The notes under the pieces are model-generated. The model saw only the letters and a list, made by a program, of their open reading frames with translations. It was not told the origin of the DNA and did not search any database. The position numbers and the translations under genes are program-made. This document shows, one piece after another, positions 38,153 to 48,266 of a stretch of 64,000 bases of DNA. Every line of letters starts with the position of its first letter. The stretch's first letter is position 1. The stretch is from Suillus spraguei (lineage: Eukaryota > Basidiomycota > Agaricomycetes > Boletales > Suillaceae), in assembly GCA_016800925.1 (NCBI GenBank), contig JABCPU010000044.1:1-64000 (forward strand), in the 5' to 3' direction.

Positions 38153-39458
38153 TCAGGAGGGTCGTGGACTAATTTTTTGCCTCATCCGATGCTTCCAGTT
38201 CCGTTTCCGGAGTGAGCACAGTAGCGCGGCCTTTGGCAGCGCGGAAGTGGATTTGGTGCATTCCCGGGCAGTGTGACCAGGTCCACCACAGAACATACAG
38301 AGCCTTTTGTCAATACACCTCTGTTGCTCCTGGGTGGTTAGCTTTCCGTCCGCACCAACAACGCTAGGAAGATCTGAAACTTTCGGGACAAAGGAGGTTG
38401 TGGAGGATATGGGTTTATTGAATTTTGGCGTATCGGATCTGGGCAAGTTGGAATTCGTCCGGTCGGATGTTGACTGTCTGGGAGGATTGGAAGAGGTGGT
38501 TTTACTCTCTCGGGTGACTTCGCCCCTCTGCTCCCAGTAACGGGCGTCGATGGTCTGGGCGAGAGTCTTGAACTCTGAAAGGGTAGTGGGTTTACCCATG
38601 CGACTAATCTCATCTTTGATTTGGGCCAGAAGTCCATTGTAGAATTGGCGTCATAGGGCTCCGTCTCCCCATTTGCGTACTTGGGAGGCAAGTCGCTGGA
38701 ATTCTACAAGTACTTGTTGATGTGCTGTCCGTCACGCATGTGGAGTTGTTCTAACTGCATTTCTGCATCTCCAGAGGGATCGTGAGGTCCGAAATTGGTT
38801 TGGAGCTCGAGCATGAACTCGGAGTAGTCATCCATCCAGTCTGGACGGTTGCTATATCTGTCTGAAAGGAGATCCGGTTCAAACCACTCGAGAGCCATAC
38901 CCTTAAGGTAGGATTGGGTGAAATTGACTTTAGCGCGTCCGGAACAGAAAGCATTAGGTTTGCTCTGGAAGTTGAGCTCACATTGGATGAAGAATGCCCA
39001 GAGCTTGTGAGGTTTGGATCCATCGAAGGTATCCGGTTCACGGATTTTGACTTTGCTATCATCTGAGGTGGGGGTACGACGGCTACTGTGAGCGAGGTGA
39101 TTGATGGCTACGGATAGTTGGGCTAGGACCTGGTCCTGGGGACTCAGGTGGATTTTATCTTCTTCGTCATCCAGGTCCTCATTGTCCGGATCATCACCTT
39201 CATCATCTGGTGGGTTACTGCGCAGCTCATCGTCAAAGTGAATGGTCGGGCGCAATTGAAGTCTGGGTCATCCGGGTTCCGAGTTGGTGTTACCGGATCC
39301 TGTCTGGCTTGACGAGCGGAAATACTTTGACCTATGTCGCTCATGCTTGCATGGCGTTAAGAGAAACTGGTGAATGTTTGGACAATGGGTGTGGGATCTC
39401 GTTGGATCGGACCAAGTCCGGCTCCTCGGAGAGTGTTTTGAGTTTTACGGGGAGGCAT
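38153..39458 (-). pseudogene. Chromovirus gag
   Basis: ATG at 39,458 (MPPRKTQNTLRG). An early TAA and a shift near 39,260 separate this from the main body, which runs from MRPTIHFDDELRS through the retrotransposon gag core (REPDTFDGSKPHKL, FTQSYLKGMALEWFEPDL, DDYSEFMLELQTNFGP). A one-base loss at about 38,707 and a TGA near 38,655, in a codon where relatives have Arg, interrupt it. Downstream is the zinc knuckle CMFCGGPGHTAREC at about 38,260-38,300. The domain order is normal for basidiomycete chromoviruses. Confidence 0.88.
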
Positions 39459-39509
39459 GATATGGAATGGTTTAAAAAGTTACTCGGAAAGGTTTGAGTT
39501 CGAATATAC

Positions 39510-40239
39510 TGTTAAGACCATACTCAAGGTAGAGAGATTCGAAGGGCTTTGGCCTCAGTTCGTGCACTGTGCCCCTTTCTCGAGTAATGCCCCTTATTTC
39601 AGGGAGAAGTTATTCGTCTGAAGATCTGGAAGGAGTTGTGTGATGGATCCGGACGTTCGAAGGTATCGGATATGATACGTCCGATGGTTATCCGGAACGT
39701 AAGAATGGAACGAAGATTAAGACTAGCTTCGGAATGAGTTCCTAACTAGAAACTAATGGAGATAGACTATCCGAAGATAGAGTCAGAGATATAGACTATA
39801 GGAATCAATCCTAAGTCTTGGAAGGTGACTTAGAGCAGAAAGTGGCTTAAGTCCAGAGGAAGCAGAATGAGCAGAATCTAAGATGATATTCAAACTAAGG
39901 TTCTATGGAGATTTACAAGTGGTTTATATACTGTAAGTATCTGAGATGGATAATCAACAGGTCCAGGACCGAGGGCTATGTATGAAGTGTAACGGAAGTC
40001 TATTAGTTAATGCACAGCGGATCAGTGACGTAGGAGGGAAATATACATAGCCAGAATACCGGAAACAGGAGGAATGATGAAAGGAGATAGATGCAGATAT
40101 ACAGAAGGGAGTTAAGGTGCGAGAAGTGAGCACATTTGGATGGGTGGTCCGGACAGGATCTGTGGACTGGACGGATATGGAATCGATCAGATCTGATTGG
40201 ATATGGTCGGATCTGAGATTAGAAGTATGGTATATGACA
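39510..40239 (-). repeat. Chromovirus 5' LTR (730 bp)
   Basis: Right-hand LTR, same termini as 32,405-33,169. It lacks the 35 bp between two GGATCAGT repeats and shows several C-to-T differences from its partner (GTCCGAAGATCC versus GTCTGAAGATCT; TTGCGTG versus TTGTGTG). I could not recognise the tRNA primer-binding site in the sequence next to it (TATATTCGAACTC on the minus strand). Confidence 0.95.
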
Positions 40240-40244
40240 CTGGC

Positions 40245-41812
40245 TATACAAATTGCAAAAGAAATATGCACAATGATTCACTCAAACCAAAGCAGCTTCA
40301 TCCCAAACCAATCAATATTTGACCCCATCTGCCTAGCACAAACAATGTCTGCTTATGCAGACCTAACAGAAGAAAATGGAGCTTTAATAGCCTTAGACCA
40401 AGAAAAGGTGTACAACAGAGTAAGACACAACTATTTATTCAAAACCCTGAGAAACTTCAACATACCAGAAACATTTATAAAAACAACAGAAAGCCTGTAT
40501 GAATCTGCCCACACCAGGGTTGCGATAAATGGCTTCCTAAGCTCCCCGTTCAAAGTAACACGAGGAGTGAGACAAGGGGACCCCTTATCATGCCTACTTT
40601 TCAATTTAGCAATAGAACCTCTTGCGTGCACCCTACAAAACTCACCTGATCTTAAAGGTTACAACATTCCCAGCATGCCAGAAAAAATAATTGTCAACCT
40701 ATATGCTGACGACACAACAATATACCTGACAAAAGATGATAAATACTCAATGCTAGAAAACATACTAAATAGGTGGTGCCTAGCTTCAGGTGCAAAATTC
40801 AACCTGGAAAAAACCGAGATACTACCAATAGGCTCAAAAGAACACCGACTAGAGACAATAAGAACATGAAAAATCAACCCCGCAGATGCACCTTGGAATG
40901 AACATATAAACATTGCAAATGATGGCTCCCCAATAAGAATACTAGGTGCCTGGATAGGAAACAAAATTGACCATGCTGCAACCTGGGAGATAATCTTAGA
41001 AAAGATAGACAAAACCCTATCACAATGGAACACATACCACCCAACGCTCGAAGGAAAAAGACTCATAACACAAATGATAGTAGGCAGAATGACACAATTC
41101 CTAACAAAGGCACAAGGAATGCCAAAGTGAATTGAGACAGCTGTAAACAAAACAATAAGAAACTTTATATGGGATGGAAAGAAAACCTCACCGCTAAGTC
41201 TAGACAGGCTACAAAGGCCCACTGCAGAAGGAGGAATAAACCTCTCAAATATAAATGCACAAAACCATGTGATTGAAATCACTTGGCTACGCACATACAT
41301 GGACATATGAAAACAATGTCCAATGTGGGCATTCATCACGGATGCAATAATTAACACACTAAAACCAGAAGGAATAAGAGAGCACACGGACCTGTGCAAC
41401 TTCCTAACAATATGGGACCCCCCAACACAAGGACCCCAGGCAAACAAACTACCGAAACAAATCATAAACATGTTAAAAATTGCCAAGAAATATAATACGA
41501 GCTTCGCACCTCTGAAACTGTCTGCAACCTTAAAGCGAAAACTCCCAGCCTGGCTACACCTAGGTGCCCCACTGAGCACATACCACAAAATGAAAGACAA
41601 ATGCATGCACCTGAAACATAAAGTAAAATCAATAAAGGACCTTGCAGAACTAACAACAAGACTGGGGAGAAGGAGAATACATTATGCTCGCACAGATTGC
41701 ACCTGCAACAACTGTTCCACCGACCGACAAGCCAGATGTAAAAACCCCCATAAATGCGCGAAAACCACCAAAATAATAATAGATAAACTCCCACCCAAAT
41801 TCAACCCAAACA
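40245..41812 (+). pseudogene. LINE ORF2, reverse transcriptase core and thumb
   Basis: Resumes after the chromovirus: SSFIPNQSIFDPICL, ALDQEKVYNRV, GVRQGDPLSCLLFNLAIEPLA and the catalytic NLYADDTTIYL (near 40,696), then a long thumb region (IRILGAWIGNKID, TQMIVGRMTQFLTKAQGMPK, TIRNFIWDGKK, EGGINLSNINAQN). TGA codons at about 40,867, 41,128 and 41,308 interrupt an otherwise continuous frame. It is broken at 41,813 by another LTR. Confidence 0.9.
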
Positions 41813-42696
41813 TGTTACAAGAACACCTTCTTGCGCCCCTACTATCATTTTTCCTCCTATGCGTCGCCATCTACTCTCATCCCAATGAGGCCTCCATCCT
41901 CGTCCTCCGCTACCTCATCTGGCTTGCCATCGTCACTCCTAACCTCACCTATGCTTGCCTCCTCTGTCATCGCTAACCGCACACTATTCTGGTACTCCTT
42001 GCGGTTGTGCGCACTCTTCGTGCTCCTCGCGCCTCTTGCGCCTCAAACACTCTGTCGTGTTCGACGCCATCCCCTGCGCTTCAACATGCGCTACCCCCTG
42101 GTTCACACAAACAACTCTTTGGCTCAAGGACTATGTCTGGTGTCGTATTTCCTTTTATCTATTCCTTTGCAGTTACCTATGACTCGTGTGTCGCCCCATT
42201 GGCTCGTACCTTTTATACCTTCAGCTCTGCACCTATGACTCCCTTTTGCACATGCATGCATTCATTGGTTCATATGCCTCTGACTCATCTATGAGCATGC
42301 ATTTTCCTATTGGCTATCTGACTTCATACTTAATCTAGTGATACTTACGTATTCGCGCTCCACTTCAATCTCATGTATAAATACGTGCAGATAGCCTTTG
42401 TACTTCTTTAACTTGAATCTACTTGATGTTCAACCCTGAACTTCCTGTAAATAAGCTTCGATAAGCTTATTGCCTATACTTCGACTTCTTAGAAGCTCAT
42501 CGCTTCTAAGTCTATTTGTCATTGTAGAACCTGTCGCTGAGACGTGGTTGTGAGACAGCGCATTGCACCCACCTCCAACCTGACGCAACTAGCGTACCCC
42601 ATGCTAGGCGACTGATACACACGGGCCACCGCTCTTCATAGAGTGCCCGTCACAGACACCACTCAAGTTCCTTAGCGCCTAGCTAGGTCGCTAACA
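41813..42696 (+). repeat. Solo LTR of a second family, TSD AAACA
   Basis: 884 bp beginning TGTTACAAGAACACC and ending GGTCGCTAACA, with AAACA at 41,808-41,812 and 42,697-42,701. It has a TATAAATACG box near 42,376, followed by a transcription-start-like region. It is unrelated to the TGTTAAG LTR family. No internal region remains. Confidence 0.93.
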
Positions 42697-42701
42697 AAAC
42701 A

Positions 42702-43863
42702 TGTCACCAAAGAAAGATGACCTGACACTAACCCATAGAAGAAAAGAAAAGAACTCACGTGCACTCCAACAGAGGCAAGGGGAAATAATTTTTGACCCCA
42801 TGGTCACTGCAAAGAATTGCTTATCAGAATGTTTCTGAGTATTCACAGACCGAAATCACCTCACCCAGAACCCAGCACTCAGACTACAGATCCCAACAAT
42901 AGGGCAAGCCACAACAGACAATGTATTAAAAATCTATACAGATGGATCATGTATGAACAATGGAAAAGAAAATGCACGTTGCGGAAGTGGCATTTGGATT
43001 GAAGAAGACCACCCACTAAATCGTGCGATAAGAGCACCAGGACCAGAACAATCAAATCAAACCAGAGAGATAGCCGCAGTACTAGCAGCCCTGCAATCTG
43101 CTGACCCCCTAACCCCAATAAACATCATCACCAACTCTAAATATGTTATAAATGGACTAACCACACACCTCCAAGAATGGGAAGACCACAGATGGGTTGG
43201 AATAGCGAATAAAAATTTCTTCAAAGCCACTGTATACCATCTGAGGAGACGCACCGCCCCTACGACCTTTACATGGGTAAAAGGACACAGTGGCATTATG
43301 GGAAATGAGCAGGCAGACCAACTAGCAGGCCAGGGAGCACGGAAAGACACTTGTGACCACATCGACATTGAAATACTGAACGACTTAACCTGCAAGGAAT
43401 AAAACTAACATTAGTAACACAGAATCTCGCATATTGGGAAATAATACAAACATCACAAGTGAAATATAAAAGACAGAAATTAGCCCTCCTAGACATCACC
43501 TGATTCACCATACAGTCAGTCACAAAAACCCTGGAAATGGATGAGACCCTATGGTGAAACTGCCAACAGAAAGACATTAGCAAGAAAATACAAATGTTTA
43601 TATACAAAACCCTACAGAAAACACACAGAATAGGTGAATTCTGGTCCAAAATCCCAGGATATGAACACAGAGCTAAATGCTTATCATGTAACGACGACAC
43701 CGAGACGATGGAACACATACTCACTGAGTGCCACAACCAAGTGAATCAAACCATATGGGAGTTAGTGAACTCCCTATGGCCACAAAAGAATGGAAGATGG
43801 CCTGCACCAACTCTGGGCCTAATACTAGGCTGCAGCAGTATCATCCCCCCCCCAAGACAATGA
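42702..43863 (+). pseudogene. LINE ORF2, RNase H and C-terminal zinc finger
   Basis: Starts CHKKD-like (SPKKDDLTLTHRRK), with a TGA at about 42,837 before VFTDRN. RNase H follows with IYTDGSCMNNGKENA, TREIAAVLAAL, ITNSKYVINGL and WVKGHSGIMGNEQADQLA, so the catalytic D, E, D and D/H positions are visible. The frame stops at 43,402. The next frame holds the C-terminal finger KCLSCNDDTETMEHILTEC (near 43,675), typical of LINE reverse transcriptases. TGA codons near 43,501 and 43,555 lie where Arg or Trp is plausible. Confidence 0.87.
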
Positions 43864-44402
43864 TACCAATGTGAGAGAAAATGCGAGAATTGCTGCACAG
43901 AAGAGAGGTGCAGCAAGACTACTAAAGATACTAATCTTGGAATCAGCTTACCTAATCTGGACCATGTGTTGTGAACGAGTCATCCAAGGAAAAGCCCACA
44001 CAAAAGAGAACATTCTTTGAAGATGGACACATGCCATAGAGAAAAGACTACACATAGACAGAACAATTGCAGCCAGATATACAAGAATGCAAAGACATCA
44101 GAAAAAGTACAAAACACATGGTCTGACGTAATAATAACTAATCCACCATACCAAGACGACTGGGTGAACTCCCTTGAGGTTTTAGTGGATATAAAACTAT
44201 CCAGGCCCCTGCAGAACGAGGTAACCAGATGGTAAACGTAGTCCCACACTACTCAGGAACCACTGAGTGTGCATAAGTAAGCATTTTTCCTCAGACGATG
44301 CCTTGGCATTGCTATAAGCATTTATATAGGGCTCGACGGTGTCAGTTGCTATATAATAGACTCGCTTTTCCAAAAAATAAAAAATAAAAAATAAAAAAAA
44401 AA
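43864..44402 (+). other. LINE 3' end and A-rich tail
   Basis: Decayed downstream coding sequence, then a 3' UTR ending in CCAAAAAATAAAAAATAAAAAATAAAA-like simple sequence at about 44,373-44,402. This is the normal 3' terminus of a LINE and marks its boundary with the Harbinger region. Confidence 0.75.
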
Positions 44403-44550
44403 TCGCCGGTCATGTGATACTATCACATGACCATCTGGAGAATCCTGGGATGGGATGTCAAAGGCTCAAAGTGCACATACCTGCTTATCAATTGACATGA
44501 TGTACTCTGACACAGTTCTGCAGGATCTGGACACTCACTCTGCTCCCATG

Positions 44551-45632
44551 ACTCTCTAGATACCCCAGAGGCTACACAAAATATTCACACCACTACTTCT
44601 AACTGGTGGCAAGAATTTGAAGAGATCGCTTTGCTTGAACATCTCACTAATCACCTCTCTGCTGCCAGCAATAGGTTGAACTTCCCCAAGCATATGTGGA
44701 AGAGCACATCTAAGTATGCCAACTTATGTATGGCTCCTCCTGGGTCCAAGACATGCTCCGATGAACCAGCCTTGTCCTGCAAGAACAAATGGGGGGCCCT
44801 TAAGTCAGCATATCATCAAGTTCAGTTCATCAAGAGCACTTCTGGTCTTACATGGAGTGACGTGGATGGGGTAGGGGTGTTACCTGAGAGCCAGAGTGTG
44901 TGGAATGAACTTGTGAAGGTGAGTATACTGCAGTCTATTATATTTATCATCAATTTTAATTTGTCTTTCAAAGAACTGTCCTGCAGTAAAGCCCTTTGCC
45001 TTCAAAGGCTTCATTCACCTTGCTACTGTAAACCAAATGATGAGCAGTGGCAAGGAGAAGAACAAAGTCAAAGGAGGGTTCATTCTCTGCAGAAAGATGG
45101 CACCCGCCCCCAGTTCCATGAATCCTCCACCTGTTCCTTCATCCAGTCCCACTACACTTCCTGCAACTAGGGGCCCACTTGATCTTTCCTCCATGACATT
45201 AACAGATCCCCCCTCTTCCAACAGCCCACCATTTCCTACTCCCACCTCTCCCTACTTGTTCATCACCTCTACCAGTGCATCAGGGCTGACTGGTGGCAGC
45301 CACAGCAGCAGGCCCAACAAGAGGGTAGTGCTGCAATGTCAAAGCTTGCCGATGCGATAAGCCTCAAACTCAATCAACCTCCCCCCACCCCATTTTCCCC
45401 ATTTCCTCAGCACACTCCAAACACCAGCCCCATCTCTCATTTGGTGCAAGCCATTGACATCATTTATCATGACCCAGGGTTGTCAGGGGAGGATGTCCTT
45501 GATATGGTTGACTATTTCTCATGCCCTGAGAATGAACCCAATGCAGTTGCCTATGTCGTTCTGGGTGATGCTGATCTCAGGTCCAAGTGGGTATTGAGAA
45601 GGCTCAGGGAGCTTTGTGCTGGACCAGAGTAG
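44551..45632 (+). pseudogene. MYB/SANT-like DNA-binding protein, partner gene of the Harbinger element
   Basis: Encodes a MYB/SANT-like domain of transposon type: NWWQEFEEIALLEHL, CKNKWGALKSAYHQVQFI and SGLTWSDVDGVGVL with SQSVWNELVK (44,605-44,920). A 55-60 nt intron (about 44,921-44,978) leads to CPAVKPFAFKGFIHL. A Pro/Ser/Thr linker follows. The C-terminal helical region (VQAIDIIYHDPGLSG, LRSKWVLRRL) lies in another frame from about 45,250, so an unplaced intron or frameshift separates them. PIF/Harbinger elements move with two proteins, transposase and a MYB-like DNA binder; this is the likely second one. I could not fix the start codon. Confidence 0.7.
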
Positions 45633-45708
45633 CATCTATCCTTCACTCAAGTCAGTGGATAATTTGTAGCATGTTCATAGGTCCTCCCTTGTTGCTATGC
45701 TATGCACT

Positions 45709-46446
45709 TGTTAAGACCGTACTCAAAAGGTAAAGGATCGGAAGGGCTTTGGCCTCAGTTCGTACACTGTGCCCCTTTCCTGAGTACTGCCCCTTATTTT
45801 AGATAGAAGATATACCTCCAAAGGTCCAAAGGTGGTCACATGATGGATCTGGATGTCCGAAGGTTATCTGGAATGTAGGAATGGAACAAGGTATAGGACT
45901 AGTGTCAGACAGAGTCCTAACTAGAAACTAACAGAAGTGGACTACCCGAAGGTAGAGTCGGAGGTATAGACTTATAGGAATTAATCCTAAGTCTCAGAAG
46001 GTGACTAGAGTCGGAAGACACTCAAGTCCGGAGGATCAGAATGAGCAGAATCTAAGATGATATTCGAATTAAGGTTCTATGGAGATTTACAAGTGGTTTA
46101 TATACTGTAGGTAACTGGAACAGATAATCATTGAGTCCAGGACTGAGGGCTATGTACAACATATCATATAATGGAAGTCTATTAGTAAAAGCACAGCAGA
46201 TCAGTAAGCACAAGTCGGAAGTGAAACATAGGTAACAGATCAATAAGCAGGACGGAAATATACATAGCCAGAATATTGGAGACAGGAGGATAGCCAAATG
46301 GAGGTAGACACAGATGTCCACAATGGAGTTAGAGTGTGAGAAGTAGGAAGTTTCGGATGGGTGGTCTGGATAGGATCTGTGGACCAGACGGAAGTAGGAT
46401 CAATCAGATCTGATTGGATCTGAGATCAAATGTATGGTATATGACA
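45709..46446. repeat. Solo LTR of the chromovirus family, no target duplication seen
   Basis: 738 bp from TGTTAAGACCGTACTC to GGTATATGACA, clearly the 32,405 LTR family but more diverged. The flanks (GCACT before, ATGAT after) do not match. It lies between the MYB-like gene and the Harbinger transposase and abuts the 3' end of the latter. Confidence 0.9.
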
Positions 46447-47540
46447 ATGATGTACATGCTCTGCACAATAGTCCTCCCACATTCCAGCAGTGATTGCCTC
46501 CCGGTGTTGCTCTTCTCTGTGCTGTTCTGCTCGATCAGCAGGGCCTTCAGCCAGCTCTCCAATATCACCTCCATCACCTCCAAAGACCTCCAAATCATAT
46601 TCTAAATCAAATACAGATGGGTCATACCTATGAATAAAGTTGTGCAATGCGCAAAGTGCTGCAGGTATACATGCTTGGATTTTCATACTATACTCTGGGG
46701 GTAACTGTAAGAAGTGCCACTGGTGCTTCATGACCCCAAAAATATGTTTGATGATATCACGTAAACATGCATGGCGATGGTTGAAAAGCTTCTTGGGAGT
46801 TTGAGGGCTACATAGGTACTTAGTTAGAAAGAAATCACAGAGAGAAAATGAAAACTTACGAGACATTTGCTTGTTGCCATTCCTTCAGGTGATAGTGTAC
46901 ACCCCAGTATGGGACTAACAATGCATCACAGGACCCAAATCCTGCATCTGCAAGGAGATACAGCCCATCTGGGATCCGAAGGTCATGTTGGCGTGCATCA
47001 TGCCAAAGTGATGCATCCACCACCGATCTGTCCCACCTGCAAAGTGAGTATATGAAGAAGAAATTGAAGTCGCAAATAAAAAGACAGTTTTGGGAGAGGT
47101 AACCTTTCCGGTTGTGCATGGTATTGTGGTCTTCATTTACTGAAAATACCCAAATATGGGTGCCATCAATAGCACCAATACAGTCTTGAAAGAAGTGGTA
47201 GTGTAGGTCATTGTAAATAGTTGCAGAGATGGGTGTATCACCAGTGGGGAACTGAACGTGGGCATTATAGAATTCATTTTCAGAAAAAAAAACAAGCAAG
47301 CGCCTGAAGTATCTAACAGACTCAGATATCATGATACAATGAATTAATAGGAGAATTACCTTGAACTTCTATTGGGTGAGTGCTGGAATTGTTCACCAAG
47401 ATGGCAGGTTGAAAGTCCTGTGACGCAGGTATACAGGAATATTATGAGCTGTTCCTCCACAGATACACCATTGTGAGAGTGTTCAAAACCACTAGTCCTG
47501 AGAGCTTGCACCACATCAGCAAACTACTAATTTGGTGACA
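46447..47540 (-). pseudogene. PIF/Harbinger DDE transposase (DDE_Tnp_4 type)
   Basis: Minus-strand transposase. Helix-turn-helix-like start near 47,520 (SVEEQLIIFLYTCVTGLSTCHL). First catalytic Asp in GAIDGTHIW (near 47,180), second in YLLADAGFGSCDALL (near 46,950). The third position lies in CLRDIIKHIFGVMKHQW (near 46,750), where the family consensus IERIFGVLK has Glu; here the residue is Lys. A short intron lies at about 47,340-47,370 and another at about 46,820-46,860. The C-terminus (ADRAEQHREEQHREAI) runs into the solo LTR. Loss of the catalytic Glu predicts an inactive enzyme. Confidence 0.85.
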
Positions 47541-47774
47541 GGTGTCACACGAACAACAAGTCTACACAAACCATACAAGGTACTACAGACATTACAAGCA
47601 ATTCAAAATTTTGAGCTGCTAAGTACAAGTGAACAAGTGAACAAATGCCACAAGGACTACAGATTGTACAAGCAATACAGATTATACAGGTATGTATCAA
47701 TATACAAGACATTAACAATATAAACTCAATTCTTGGATTCAGTCGTCCAGTTAGCTGAGTACTAAATAGAGCTC

Positions 47775-48266
47775 TCAGTACATTGATACCCAAAAAAAAT
47801 ACTCTACCTGACTTGTACCACCAGCCCTGGACCCAATAAACATTGGGATACCATTTCTCCTCCATTCTATATGCATGCGTCCTACATCGAGGTCAGCCAT
47901 CAATAATTGCATGTTCACAGCTTCTACACAACAGCGATGGAGGTTAGTAAGCACTATGTAGTGCTCCAAGATGCTGTCTGCGAGGTCTTTTTGAGCTTGA
48001 CAAATCTTGTGTTTTGCTTGAGCTGCTTCAAGTGCAAGATCAGAGTGGTCATCTTGGTCTGGTTGGTTGAATAATGGGGAGCCCTTCAGTGACAAACTCC
48101 GTACTATATGGGTCACCTGACCCACATAATATGCTGTCAAAGATGGGCCAGCGGACCATGGGCCGAGGTTACGTATATCCTCAATGTTGACGGATGGGCC
48201 GGGGAGAATATTATTTCTGATGGAGATGGGTGGGCCGGTGACACGCACCAAACTGGTCTGGTGCAT
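47775..48266 (-). CDS. Minus-strand ORF upstream of the Harbinger transposase
   Basis: 163 codons. The C-terminal part (LEHYIVLTNLHRCCVEAVNMQ, GRMHIEWRRNGIPMFIGSRAG) could be the N-terminal region of the transposase or a third small protein; an intron donor near 47,815 would be needed. The first ~40 codons overlap GATGGGCC repeats at 48,140-48,250 that also occur at 49.9 and 57.7 kb, so they are probably not ancestral coding sequence. Low confidence as a functional gene. Confidence 0.35.
   Translation of the reverse strand: MHQTSLVRVTGPPISIRNNILPGPSVNIEDIRNLGPWSAGPSLTAYYVGQVTHIVRSLSLKGSPLFNQPDQDDHSDLALEAAQAKHKICQAQKDLADSILEHYIVLTNLHRCCVEAVNMQLLMADLDVGRMHIEWRRNGIPMFIGSRAGGTSQVEYFFWVSMY
48085..48250. 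repeat. GATGGGCC repeat block, left inverted partner
   Basis: Read left to right: CTCCGTACTATATGGGTCACC, then GATGGGCCAGCGGACCATGGGCC, then GGATGGGCCGGGGAGAATATTATTTCTGATGG. The reverse complement of about 57,665-57,830 reads CTCCGTATTATACGAGTGAAC, GATACGGGCCAGTGGACCATGGGCC, AGATGGGCCGGGAGGAATATTATTCCTGATG. The two blocks are therefore inverted homologues 9.6 kb apart. Confidence 0.75.

Larger units (their letters stand above)
32405..40239 (-). mobile_element. Full-length Ty3/gypsy chromovirus, TSD CTGGC
   Basis: 7,835-bp element lying in minus orientation, with LTRs at both ends and CTGGC at 32,400-32,404 and 40,240-40,244. Order along the minus strand: LTR, gag, protease, RT, RNase H, integrase, chromodomain, an extra ORF on the opposite strand, polypurine tract, LTR. 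LTRs are about 98% alike apart from a 35-bp deletion in the right one, pointing to fairly recent insertion. The coding regions already contain frameshifts and stops, so this copy may have been moved by enzymes from elsewhere. Confidence 0.95.
27230..44402 (+). mobile_element. Non-LTR retrotransposon (Tad/I-type LINE), decayed and split by LTR insertions
   Basis: Plus-strand LINE with a gag-like ORF1, then an ORF2 with apurinic endonuclease, reverse transcriptase, RNase H and a C-terminal zinc finger, ending in an A-rich tail (AAATAAAAAATAAAA) at about 44,375-44,402. Pieces: 27,230-31,423; 32,193-32,404; 40,240-41,812; 42,697-44,402. The pieces rejoin exactly when the LTR insertions and one copy of each 5-bp duplication are removed. 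It carries several frameshifts and stops, and its coding regions look CpG-poor beside the inserted chromovirus, consistent with an old copy. The 5' end is approximate, and I could not find a target-site duplication for the LINE itself. Confidence 0.85.

Noticed and set aside
39510..39560. tRNA primer-binding site beside the chromovirus 5' LTR
   Set aside because: The adjacent TATATTCGAACTC does not match the 3' end of a tRNA that I know. Self-priming or an unusual primer is possible but unsupported.
27810..43863. UGA reassigned to tryptophan in the LINE
   Set aside because: Kept only as a hypothesis: frameshifts, TAA/TAG stops and one TGA at a likely Gly position show ordinary decay.
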